A stretch of DNA of 64,000 bases from Aptenodytes patagonicus (lineage: Eukaryota; Chordata; Aves; Sphenisciformes; Spheniscidae), in NCBI RefSeq assembly GCF_965638725.1, contig NC_134950.1, positions 136,267,636 to 136,331,635 on the forward strand, written 5' to 3'. Positions 13,901 through 23,800 of the stretch are shown one piece after another; position 1 is the first letter of the stretch; the number at the start of each line of letters is the position of its first letter. A model generated the notes under the pieces. The model worked only from the letters and a program-made list of their open reading frames with translations, was not told the origin of the DNA and did not search any database. The translations under genes and the position numbers were made by a program.

Positions 13901-16089
13901 ACTAGAAAGACCTAGCTACTATCTACTCCATTTTCCTGACAATTGTTAGTCCAAATTATGTTATCTGGCAGCTGATTATTTTTAAACGCACCGCAGAGCA
14001 TATTTATTTCTCTTTCGACACTGTTCACAAGTTATACTTACCTTGCTCAGTTAAAAAACAAACAAGAAATTCTGAGTGCTGGCATAATTTTACCCTTTCT
14101 TAACATAATCAAATTACTTCTGGTTATACCCCAGTCTGTCACAGTAAGTCACACTTTATTGAGTTGTCTTACTGATGTTTGTATTGTAGCAGTGCCTGAA
14201 GACTCGGACAAAGAACACGGTCCTTTTGTGAAGCCCGTACACTAAGGATCCATTTTTCTTTTGGGTGAAGATACACCTTTGCTCATAATTACATCCTGAG
14301 CTGTGACAAAGTGGCTGCCAGGCAACACAGCTGTTGCAAGGCAGTTGGAGAGCACTAATCAAGTGAAATAATAGAAATGTTTGGGACATGAAGCATCACA
14401 TAGAACAGCCAGTGCTCTTCGTGATCCTCATGCCTGATTATGCAGTGTGGCCTTGGCTAAAGCATCTTTATGGCATAATCCCACTTGCCCTTGCAAAAGG
14501 GCTGGTGTTGATGTTGCCAATTGGGGCTCACAGATCTCCCTGGCATTTTGGGGTTGAGGGGTCTGCAGCACACTTTTCATCTAAGTTAGGGCTGTCACAT
14601 TCCTGTCCCTTTTCTGTCTTTTGTGTCAGCAATAGGCATCATGCAATGGGCCATATAACTCCGCTAAAATAGCTGATTTTTTTTTTTTATACTTAACTTT
14701 TCTGATTTGGCTCATGTAAAGGGCAATGATTGTTGGTACCAGCAGGAAGAAGGTGGCAGCAGAATGTGGCTGGGGCAAACCCCGTCCTTTTCACGAGTAC
14801 CTGGGTTGGCCTGGTTTGCGCAGTTCATGAAGTCATGCGCACAGGATGCAGCTAAGCTGATTTAATGACGGATGGCTGCTGAAAGAAGCAGTTCTGCTTT
14901 CCCTCACTTCCAGGTTTCTGCCTTCCTCGATCCTGCGGCTGTGTGGTCACAAGGTGGATCAATTCAGCTGTCTGGCCAATGGAAAACTCATTATTTTCTG
15001 AGGTGTTATTTTTCCACCAGATTGATCAGCTGACTGAAGTCAGATGGTTACCAGATCCCACGTAAGGGATGCGAAGGGAGTACACATCCATGGGTTGTAG
15101 GCAGGATCACCTTTTTGCAGCAGCCTGCTGTCAGGTCGGTGTAGCTGAAAGGCCGGGCTACTGCTGCTGCATTCAGGCGACAGATAACCCAATGTCACAC
15201 TGATGCTGGAAGGGGCCATTCTACATCGCAGCACCCCAACACAGGTTGGGTACATCTGCCACCTCCCTTCCACTATGGGTACCTCTGTGATTCCAGAGGA
15301 GTTGGTTTAGGGAGGACATCAGTGAGGAAAAAATCATTCATTTTTTTGCAAGGTGAGTTTCATGGTTAAGTCAGTTCCCTGTGGGGCTGGATCAATATTA
15401 GGGTCAGTCCCTGAAATCAATGGGACCTCTCGGTTGGGACAGGGCGACAGCTTTCCATAACGTGTCTGTGAGATTGGTTTAACTTATAATGTCATTTACC
15501 AAGACATTTAGGCACTGGTGAATTCAACCTGGGAAAGCAGGTCAGCTTTATGTGTAGCTCTGAGGCAGAAGATATATGTGAGGGGAGCCCCACCTTACAT
15601 TCAGTTCTCTGATCTAAACAGATGAGAATAGTCTGGCAGAAAGGAAGCAACACCTGTACCACTGACGTAGAAAAGGCAGACTCCAGAGATTAACTAAAGC
15701 CCCCATAATTCAGGGTACTGAATTCTAGACAAATGCCTTGAATGTATCTTTCTTCCTTATACAAAGAGTAAAGGAACTGGTTTCTGGCATCGAGGGCTCC
15801 CTTCCAGGGATTACCTGAATGACTGGAAGCAAGTCATTCACCTGGGATAAACTGCTCAGTTTCTCCAGTATCAATGCTGACATGGAGGACAAAACACCTC
15901 ACTGAGCCCACTGGGAAGGGAGCAGGGAAGCGCTTCACCCCTTACAGCCATAAATAAGCCCTGGGGATCATAGGGTGACTCGGGCAGGTGGGGACCCTGG
16001 GAGGCCTCCAGCCCAGGCAGGCTCAGCCCGGGGCTTTCTCCAGCCTGGCCCTGACAACCTCCAGGAGCGAGCAGAGACCACCCAGCCCC
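8000..16089. other. Intergenic, upstream of RAPGEF5 (right part)
   Basis: No gene found. Larger open frames at 8,200-8,655 (151 codons) and 12,570-13,043 (157 codons) have competing frames on the other strand and no recognisable motif, so I do not call them. 12,000-13,000 is somewhat richer in G+C than its surroundings and poor in stops in several frames. Simple repeats at 9,420-9,465 (CAAAA-rich), 9,930-9,947 (TG/TA) and 11,121-11,150 (C-run with CA). Distal regulatory elements of RAPGEF5 could lie here, but none can be shown by reading. Confidence 0.55.
10405..10465. repeat. Possible ancient amniote interspersed repeat fragment
   Basis: The stretch TTTTCCATTGACTTTCAGTG followed by AGAATTTAGCACCTAATTGC is, on the opposite strand, close to the 'taggtgcc...agtcaatggga' phrase that is common in old amniote repeats. 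Only about 45 bases match and no family name can be assigned. Confidence 0.35.
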
Positions 16090-16485
16090 TGGAGGAGCCT
16101 GAACTCCTCTCGCCTCAGCTCGGACCCGCCGCCTCTTCCCCGTGTCCCCCACCCCCCCGTAGGTACGGGGTCTGTGCTGGGCGCAGGCCACCGGGAGAGG
16201 TGGGGACACGGCCCGGGCGGCGGTCCCCGAGCGCAAAGGAGTTAACAGGACTTTCTGCCTCTTCCCGCCCGCGCCTCCTCCACCCTCCTCATTACCTGCA
16301 CTTTATCACTGCCGGGGCCGGGGCCGCGGCGCGGGGCGGGAGAGGTGGAGGGCCGTCAGGGCTTCCTGCGCCGCCCGGGGCTGCCCGCGGCGGCGGCGGG
16401 GCCCTTCCTGCCCGCCCGGCGGGGCCGCGGCGTGCGGGGGCCGCGCTCGGCGCAGCCGGGGAAGGTGTGCGAGTGGTGCGCGGTG

Positions 16486-16533
16486 CGTGCGAGTGCCTGC
16501 CTGCGTGCCTCCTGCCTGTGTGCCTGCCTGTGG
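16486..16533 (+). repeat. Imperfect TGCC/TGCG tetranucleotide tract in the 5' UTR region
   Basis: Upstream of the start codon is a run of imperfect four-base units (TGCG, TGCC, TGTG) arranged as GCCTGCCTGCGTGCCTCC and following bases. It lies in the CpG island, about 100-140 bases before the ATG, and may vary in length between individuals. Confidence 0.6.
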
Positions 16534-16620
16534 GTGGGAGCGGGGCTGGGGCGACGCGAGGGGAAGGCGGGCGGGCAGAGCGGGCGGGCGACCGTGTCTG
16601 CGCGCCGCAGCCCGGCAGGG

Positions 16621-16665
16621 ATGCGGCATGGCCGTGGGCTCCGTGAAGATGCCGTCGCCGTGTGA
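16621..16665 (+). other. Short uORF overlapping the RAPGEF5 start codon
   Basis: An ATG seven bases upstream of the chosen start opens a 14-codon frame that terminates at TGA (16663-16665), 38 bases inside the main coding sequence. Its context has G at -3 but C at +4, weaker than the main ATG (G at -3, G at +4). If the 5' UTR includes it, it could lower initiation at 16628 or shift it to the in-frame ATG at 16649. The sequence is plain; the effect is inference. Confidence 0.5.
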
Positions 16666-16816
16666 GGGCGCGGAGCTGGCCCGCAGCTGGAGCCCCGGCG
16701 GCGGAGCCCACGAGCCGCCGCCGCCGGTGCAGCTGCGGCAGAAGCTGCGGGAGCTGCCGGCGCTGCTGCGGAGCGGGCTGACGCTGCGGAGGAAGAGCGC
16801 CGCCGCCGCCGGCCGG
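16628..16816 (+). CDS. RAPGEF5: RAPGEF5 coding exon 1 (N-terminus)
   Basis: Encodes residues 1-63. It begins MAVGSVKMPSP, continues through an acidic/Gly-Pro stretch and a PPPPVQLRQKLRELPALL segment that looks helical and Leu-rich, and ends Arg/Ala-rich (RRKSAAAAGR). The exon ends at a strong donor, GG|GTGAGTGAG, in phase 0, which matches the phase-0 acceptor of exon 2. I chose the ATG at 16628 because it has G at -3 and G at +4 and is the first ATG in this frame; an in-frame alternative lies at 16649. If intron 1 were retained, the frame would stay open to the stop at about 17,120. This part carries no recognisable domain. It is assigned to the gene by position in the CpG island, phase match and strand, so its identity is less certain than that of the DEP exons. 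Confidence 0.75.
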
Positions 16817-16942
16817 GTGAGTGAGCCAGAGGGCGGCCCGGGGCAGCGCCCCCGCCGCCTGCCCGCCGGGGCCGCCTCCCGCCCTGCCCGCCGGGCGGCG
16901 GTGCCCGGGGCAGGCGGGGCGGCGTCCGCAGCGCCCCCGGCC

Positions 16943-16969
16943 GGGCCGCGGCGGGGGGCGGGCCGGGGG
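16943..16969 (+). other. Predicted G-quadruplex motif, start of intron 1
   Basis: Four G-runs (3, 6, 3 and 5 G) are separated by loops of 7, 1 and 2 bases. This satisfies the usual G3+N1-7 rule on the coding strand, about 130 bases after the exon 1 donor and inside the CpG island. Such motifs are frequent near vertebrate promoters. Folding in vivo is not shown. Confidence 0.6.
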
Positions 16970-19769
16970 CTCCTGGCGCTGGCCTTCCGCGGGGGCCCGC
17001 CGGGCGGGCGGCAGGGTGGGAGGGCGATCGGGCGGCTCCGCAGCGGGGCGGCACCTCGGCGGCCCCCGGGCGGGGGTGCCCGCAGGCCGGCCTCGGGCTC
17101 GGCCCGCCTCTGCCAGCTCTAGTAAAAGATGAAATACCAGTCAGGGTGAGTGCGCGCCCCTGTCCCCATCTCTGGGTTCCTCCTGTGGCTCTGCTCTTCC
17201 CTCCTTTTCCCCTCCGTGCGGCAGAACTTGTGTGGGCCAATGCATGCTGTCGTCTGTCGGGAGATGCTGCACAGGTGTGCTCGGATACTTGTGCAAACGC
17301 GTGTTAAAGCAGTGAACTCCAACGTGTGCCCCCGATCTTGAAGCTAGAAGGCCTTTCTGGGTGTGCGCTGCCCCCGGTCTCGCGTGCTTCCAGAGACTGA
17401 GGCCGTGGGGTCAGGTGGGCGTTGTGGAAATCCCTAGCCAAATTTCACTCAAGTTCACTCATTTTTAGAAAGGCTGATGATACGGGGGTGGTTTGGTAGG
17501 AAGCAGCACCCTGGTGAAGCATGGTGTGACACCGCTGCAGCTGGGAGCTGCAGTGGTGAGTGGCTGCTCATGTCTTTGAAGCCTCCCGGTTGTGACTGGA
17601 GCCATGTCATGGGGGTGGGATTGCCATGAGGTCACAGCAAAACTTACTTTCAGGCCAAAACTGGACTGAAACCCACCATCTGAGTAGTTGAAATGAAGGG
17701 GTTGGGTTTACCTACGTGGGGTTGGGTTTGTCTACATGGGTAATCAAGTGAGCTGCTGTGTGGTTTTGGTGTACTGATAAATACCTGTGTAGGGAGTTAG
17801 TGGGGAGAAATCAGCATCATGTGCATTTGTACCCTCATCGACTTTGCAGTACTTTACTCACGTAAATAAATGCTTTCTCTGCATGGGGAAGTTGTTGTGA
17901 AATATAGTAGGGTGTGAATTTAAAACCAAACTTCCTGGGTGAATGCTTTGTTATAAGAAGATATGCATGCAATGAAGATAAATAGGATTAAGGTAGTATA
18001 TAAATTTACAGCAGAATAGCTATTTCTGAGTAATGTTTTGGCTCAGAGTCCTGTTCTAGAATAAGTTTCTTTCCTTAAGTGAACTTAACCCACTGAATAA
18101 AGACTAGTCTGTGTGGAGATGCCTAATGATTTTTATTGTTCAGGTGAAATTGTAATCCACTTGACAAGTGTCCATATGAACACAGACCTAAGGGGATTCA
18201 TATAACTGTAAATAGCCAAGTCTTGCTCTGCCCTAATGGGATGTTTATGACAGGTATCTATCTTCCAGTGAAGATGAGACCTTTTCTGAATTGAGTTTAA
18301 TTTGTTCCACTTTAAAAGCATACTACCAAAGAAGTGGAGTAAGTGTGCAGCGAGGAGGTAAGAAGCAGTGCAGAACCGCTGCTGGTAATGGTGTTGGTTT
18401 GTAGGCAGGTCTGAAATACTGTTCTAGCACAACAAATTCATGATGCTTCAGGGAGACACCATGCAGAGCAGGCTCAGGTTCATCCTCATGGTTATTCCTC
18501 ACTGCTACTGAAAGCATTTGTCAAGTGAGTGGTACAACAGTTACACTGTAAATATTTGGAGTGGGTGAGTTAACACCCAGGTGAGAAGCCTGGGTAGTTC
18601 CTGGGTTGTGCCGCTCCTCACTTGTGCTTGCTGAAGCCTTGGTCCCATCTTGCTTCACGGAGTCGCAGCTGAGGCTGTGCCTGTCTTTGTTGATGTGCTG
18701 CGTTACAGACCAGCGAACACAGCGTGACAGATGTAGTGGTGGTGTCATCTGTGGCTTCGCCTTCCAGTACCCTGTGGGTCATCTTGCAAAGCTTTTCTTG
18801 AACTGTCCATCCTGGTAGGAAGAAGGCTGAAGGGAGGATGGTGAGTTTGTAAGTCAGTCTGGAGTCAGCCCAGCAGATCTTGGATCAGTGGGCAATGCAG
18901 TGTGGAGATGCTGTATGCCTCCAGCAGGACCTTCTGGCCGGTGGCTTGGTCCTGTGTGGAGAACGGGACTGCTGTGCTCTGCTGTCTCTGGGTTTGCAGG
19001 GATTCTCCTGCAGCTGGAATTATTCAGCAGCGCAGGTGCCTAGTGGGGTGTTCTGAGGTGCAGGTCGTGGTAGGAGTCCAGTAGTGGTGTTAATGTCACT
19101 TGTTCCCTTTGGAAACAAAGTGGACACTTGGGATGCATGGAGAGTCTCTCCCACACGTGCGATTCTCCAGGGACCAGTCTGGCTCTGTTAGTAGTGCCCC
19201 GTGTTGATTCCTGTCCGCTCCGTGCATGTGCCTCTTCCCCCCCGAAATGGAATTTTAGGGGCACGACACTTTTCACATATTTCTATTTAATGTGGAGAAT
19301 AACTTCAACCCTGAAAATGACAGTATTTGGGAGAGGGAAGGGTTATGTTAGAATAATAAAATGAGGCATTTTTTTATTCTTTCTCTTTTAAACATGACTC
19401 TTAAATTAAAAAAGCCTTAAAATAAGGTTGGAGGAAGGTTGAGTAACACAAATATGAAACAAAGATTCCTCTTTTTTCACCTCAACAAAATATTTCAAGT
19501 TAATCCAAAGTTAATTTTTGGAGGGTTTTGTTTGCTTATGAAATCTCCATTCCCTCTATCCCTTTCAAAAAAAATTTAGTCTGATCTTCCTCTCCAGTGA
19601 CTTTTTCTTTGTGCTTTTTTGTTTGTTCAAAAGCCAAGCTGAGAGTCTTATTTGTCCAGCTGGTTTCATCAGGAATGCTGCTCACTTAGGTGAGCTGTTT
19701 TCAAGTAAATGCTGACCAGCTGAAATTCTGGCTTGTTTAATTTCCTAGAAAAATATTATGACCCCTGAG

Positions 19770-19930
19770 CAGGGGGTCTGCCTCTGCTGCTGACTTGCTG
19801 AGGGACCGCCTGCAGTGCAGTTTGCTTCCTCATCTATAAAGCAGGGATAATCTGCATGCGTGCATGCTTGGGGACTATGGATAATAAAATATAATGGAAG
19901 TGTTAAGGGTGCTATAATTGTTTTAAGGAT
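19770..19930 (+). repeat. MIR/CORE-SINE-like ancient repeat
   Basis: Contains the order 'ctgctgacttgctgaggga', then 'tttgcttcctcatctataaa' and 'gcagggataat', followed by an A/T-rich tail. This mirrors the MIR/L2 phrase 'tgaccttgggcaag...cctcagtttccccatctgtaaaatggggataat'. It is strongly diverged; the edges are approximate and the exact family is not assigned. Confidence 0.5.
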
Positions 19931-20392
19931 GTACTTCACTGCATGCTGTTCAAATACTTCCTGTGGTGCGGTGGAGAGGAAAGCATTGTGTAGTAGAGGG
20001 TAGTATACAAAAAATGGAATAAATTTTGCAAACCAGTATGGGGTGGAATAATTTTTTTAAATCTGTTTGGGCTTCTCAGGCCTTGGCCCTTGGCACTAGA
20101 CTGTTTGATAACAGGTAAAGCTAACCTCCACTTCCTTTGCTAGGGAAGCCCAATGCTTTTTTTAAAGCTCCTGAACTTTGAACTAGATGTTGGCCTTGCC
20201 CCTAACGGTGGTTTTTCTTGAATTCGGTCTTAGGGTAGGTGCAGCACAGATGTCTGAGACGGCACTGGGGGTTAGGCTGCAGTTGCACAGTGAGCTGCGA
20301 GGTGTGGGTTTTACTCCTCATCCTTTGGTTGGTGCTTCTCTGTTTCTGCTGGGTAAAACAGCAGAAAATGATCCGATCTTTTGCTGTGGTAG

Positions 20393-20414
20393 TTGTGTGT
20401 GTGTCTGTGTGTGT
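20393..20414 (+). repeat. TG microsatellite
   Basis: Interrupted (TG)n of about 22 bases ending at a TGTGTGTCAG that resembles a splice acceptor. No coding support follows it. Confidence 0.8.
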
Positions 20415-20871
20415 CAGAGCTTGTGCAGAGGCAGAGCGGGGATCTGTTGTGGTGAGTCGCTGTGGCCTGTGGAACCGTTCCCCTCTGCCATGTGCTTTCT
20501 CAAAATCTTTGGAAAGTGGGACCCTTCTGTTTCCTAGTTTGCCTCCTTGAGGTATGTGTTAAGCGTACATGTAGTAAGCATGAGTATTTTGGTTATGAAC
20601 TGTCTTTGCTGTTCCTCCTGGTGCTTGCCAAAGATGTCTTCCTCTCCTCCCCTGTTTCTTGTAATTAGTGATGAAGTACAGGTCCCTACCCCCGGAAACA
20701 CCAGGAGCACCAGCAGTGAGGTCCTTCAGGCACATCAGTGCAGCAGTCTCTCCATCATGCCAAAAATCCTTTTCACAACACTCAGTTGGACTCTTAATGG
20801 AGCTAATGCCGCTCCTCAGTGCCCCCTGGGAGAGCAGGGAAGCTCTCAGAAGTTGGAGGAGGAATTGTCTT

Positions 20872-20898
20872 GTGCACACACACACAGATACACACACG
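20872..20898 (+). repeat. CA microsatellite
   Basis: Interrupted (CA)n of about 27 bases, broken by GATA. Confidence 0.8.
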
Positions 20899-23800
20899 TT
20901 TTTAATGACCTCTTCTGCTTTCTAGGTTCACATTTACACACAAGCAAAATACTGTTGTTATAAGTGAGCGTGGATGTTGCTCTTTGTCACAGTAGTGGAG
21001 CTGGAAAACCTTTTGCATGTCATGGTGTCAAACGCTATTAGTCTGATATTGTTAAAGATCTTGCTAGCCTGTACAAACCTTCACCACGGGATATGCCTTT
21101 TGGCTTGCTGGAAGTTGAAGAGATACCATGACAGTTTTCTTTTCTGAGACCCTGTAATGACTTTTGTGAGGTTCCTAGAGGTCTTTGGCCAAGCAGATGT
21201 TCTCAGACTGTCTTCACCTTAGCTCTGTTTTGAGTGACAACTTTGCTGTATGTGTATGTCAGGATGTAAACTGACTGTAGGGTTACAGGTTGAAAATAAA
21301 CCACAGGAGTTAGGGTGTGGATGCTAAAAGTTTACATGAGTTCAGGGTGCGACTCAAGAAGTTCATGGAAGAGAAATGTATTGAACATACATAATCCTCA
21401 TCAGGCACAGAAGGTTCCCGAGCTGAAAATAGCTGGAGGATTGGAGCATATTAGAGATATCTATCATATATTCTGGCACTGGCAGTTGTCATGCTGTTGG
21501 AGACAACTCTTCTTTGGCAGTGGAAAAAAATCAAATTATATGCAATCTGTTTTAATTAAATGAAGTATTCGAACCTCTCAACCTACATTTTGCTAAACTT
21601 TTATTCATCTCTTGTAAGAAGCTTTCAGTTGCTTATGTCATTCAAGTTACTTTCCTGTAATCAATTCATCCTGTAATTGGGAAAACCATGGTGTTGTAGA
21701 CGAGGTTTTGCCAGGACATTAGAAATTTCCTGCTGGAAATACTCAGAATTTCCAGTACTTCTTTCCATGGCTACATTATGTTGGTGGTTGATGGTTACAT
21801 TTTCACTGAGCCAAGCGTATAGATCTACCTTGTACTCAGGTAACCTTCCCACCAGCGACTGACATTTATAGCAGTCCATATTCTTGTTGGCAGCCCCTAT
21901 CTTAGTAGTGCCTGAGTGACCTTGTCTTTCATGCTGCTGAATTACACTCTTTTCCTAATATTCCTGTACGCCGTTCTGTTTACATTTGTTTTGACAATGC
22001 CTCCAATTTTGTGCCATCAACACATTTCATTAGCACCTTTATGCTCGTTGTTAATGAGAAGAGGAGAAGAAAAATCGGGGGAACAATTGCTCTGGTACCT
22101 ATGTTTATATATACTATAGAGGCTTTAATTTTGGAGTTTGTCCCGCATTAAAAAGATGAGGTGTTGCGGTGTGTAGATGCTGTACTGGCTGAAATCAGCG
22201 CACAAAAATACTGGATTGGCTCAGTGAATCGAAAGTTTTACTGTCAGAATTAGTATCGAAGTAGGCTGATATTGGTGACATTTTGCTTTAAAGCCTGCCA
22301 TAGAGGTTCTACTCAGTAACTTAATACCGCCATCACTTTGGCAGTTATTATGTGACTAAAAATAGTCGTGGTAAGTAGTCTTGAATTTTTCCTATTGTAA
22401 TCAGGCTTATTATGTGTTCCTGCTAAACGTATTTGATTAAGATAATTGTCTTTCACAGTATCCTTTAACTTGTCAGGTCTGTGACTGGTGACACATGAAA
22501 TGTTGAGTAATGAGTAAAACAGCTTAGCAACAGTGACCACGGTAGTTGATGGGGAATTTCAGTGTCTCTTGTGTTTATTTGCATAATAATTTGTTTCATA
22601 GTCAGTGTTCAGTGAATTACTAAATTGAGAATACTTCTTAATTAGCCCATGTGTTATGACATCTGAGAAATTATGCCTGGGTTTGATTAACTACAGTTGA
22701 ATGAAATGGAAGGCAAACCCACGCTTCTGCCCTAGGAAGTAACCTAATAAGGCTTGCAGAATGCAAAGTTATTTTTCTCCCTGAGGCTGGGGATTAGTCT
22801 GGTTGCCAGGATGATGCCCGCTGCTTGTGGTCTTACACTGCCACTGGGTGTGAGGCTGGCAATGCCTGGACTGACATCTCAGCATCTCTGGGAAGGTCCA
22901 GGTGCAGCACTAGCAGGTGCCGCTGCCAGTGCATGGGGAGGAGGTGCCATCGTGTGGCTCATGCTCATGGAAGGTGCATAAAATTGACATTGACCCTTTG
23001 ACACAGAAAAAAATGCAGCAGCTTGCTCTAAACTATGGGACAGGTTCTGAGTTTCCTTTCTCTATCTTGGCCAGAGCGTATCCTGGTAAGTCCCTCTTTG
23101 ACCCACGGTCGGCTGCTATGAAACATGGTCTTGTCTTTAACCCCTTGCCCACACTGCAGATGAAGCTCAAGCTGAAAATACCTTGAGTTAATTTTGCCCA
23201 TGCTCAGGCTTTAAGTGCTGCTTTTCTTGTGTTAGTAATAACACCTTCAGTTAGGGACTCTGAAAGAAAATATCGATCAGCCCTGCATGTTTTTGTAATT
23301 CTGGTTGAACAAGGCTCTCACTACTTTCACTTTTGGTTTTGCTGCTGCTTCTAAGGGACGTAGCCTGCAGATCCTCAGATGTGGTGCTGCCGTGTGTGGC
23401 TTGGAAACCTATCAAGGAAATCTACGTAGGAAATAAGATCAACTCCATTGGAATTAAAAGGGATGTATTTGAGTATTTGCAGAATTTCTGCTAGTGTTAC
23501 ATCTTGATGAAAGGCTTGATTTAAATGTGAGCTGATTGTCCCCTTAGTTATATATTTAAAGGGAAATAAACAAAATTCACTTCATGGAATTGTGTACTTT
23601 AATTTGCTTGGTTGCAAACCTGCATTATTAGTTAATTCATGCTAGATTTCCCAGCTGCCAGGATGAATAAACAAGCACCGCACTGTACAATTATGACAAA
23701 CTCCGTTAAGGTTTGCATTCAGCTGTTGTTATGGCCTCAGTGGTTTGAGTTCCGTTTGTGCCATGAGGAAATTGCAAAACAAGCTGTGCATTTTTATGCT

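Larger units (their letters stand above)
16090..17110 (+). promoter_or_regulatory. RAPGEF5: CpG-island promoter, 5' UTR and exon 1 of RAPGEF5
   Basis: A very GC-rich, CpG-dense block that stands out sharply from AT-rich DNA on both sides; its edges are approximate. It holds exon 1 and the beginning of intron 1. I see GC-box type elements, for example at 16331-16340 (GCGGGGCGGG), and no TATA box close to the ATG. A CATAAATAAG element lies at 15949-15958, outside the island. This architecture predicts dispersed transcription starts. The exact start site cannot be placed from sequence. Long open frames on both strands inside the island are a by-product of GC content and are not taken as genes. 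Confidence 0.85.

Noticed and set aside
15975..16646. 223-codon plus-strand open frame upstream of RAPGEF5
   Set aside because: It begins at a GTG, not an ATG, runs through the promoter and 5' UTR in another frame from the coding exon and is low-complexity.
17120..17147. Possible microexon between CAGCTCTAG and CAGG|GTGAGTGCG
   Set aside because: The donor is good, but in the frame left by exon 1 the segment starts with TAA, and the acceptor lacks a pyrimidine tract.
16356..17240. 294-codon minus-strand open frame across the CpG island
   Set aside because: Composition is almost only Ala, Pro, Gly and Arg, mirroring GC content; it is antisense to exon 1 and has no domain. Stop codons are rare in such DNA by chance.
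18768..18814. 47-base candidate exon between GCCTTCCAG and GTAGGAAG, phase-compatible with exon 3
   Set aside because: Its translation (YPVGHLAKLFLNC) has no DEP resemblance, and the exon at 47330-47436 supplies the expected DR-x-Y helix with better splice sites.
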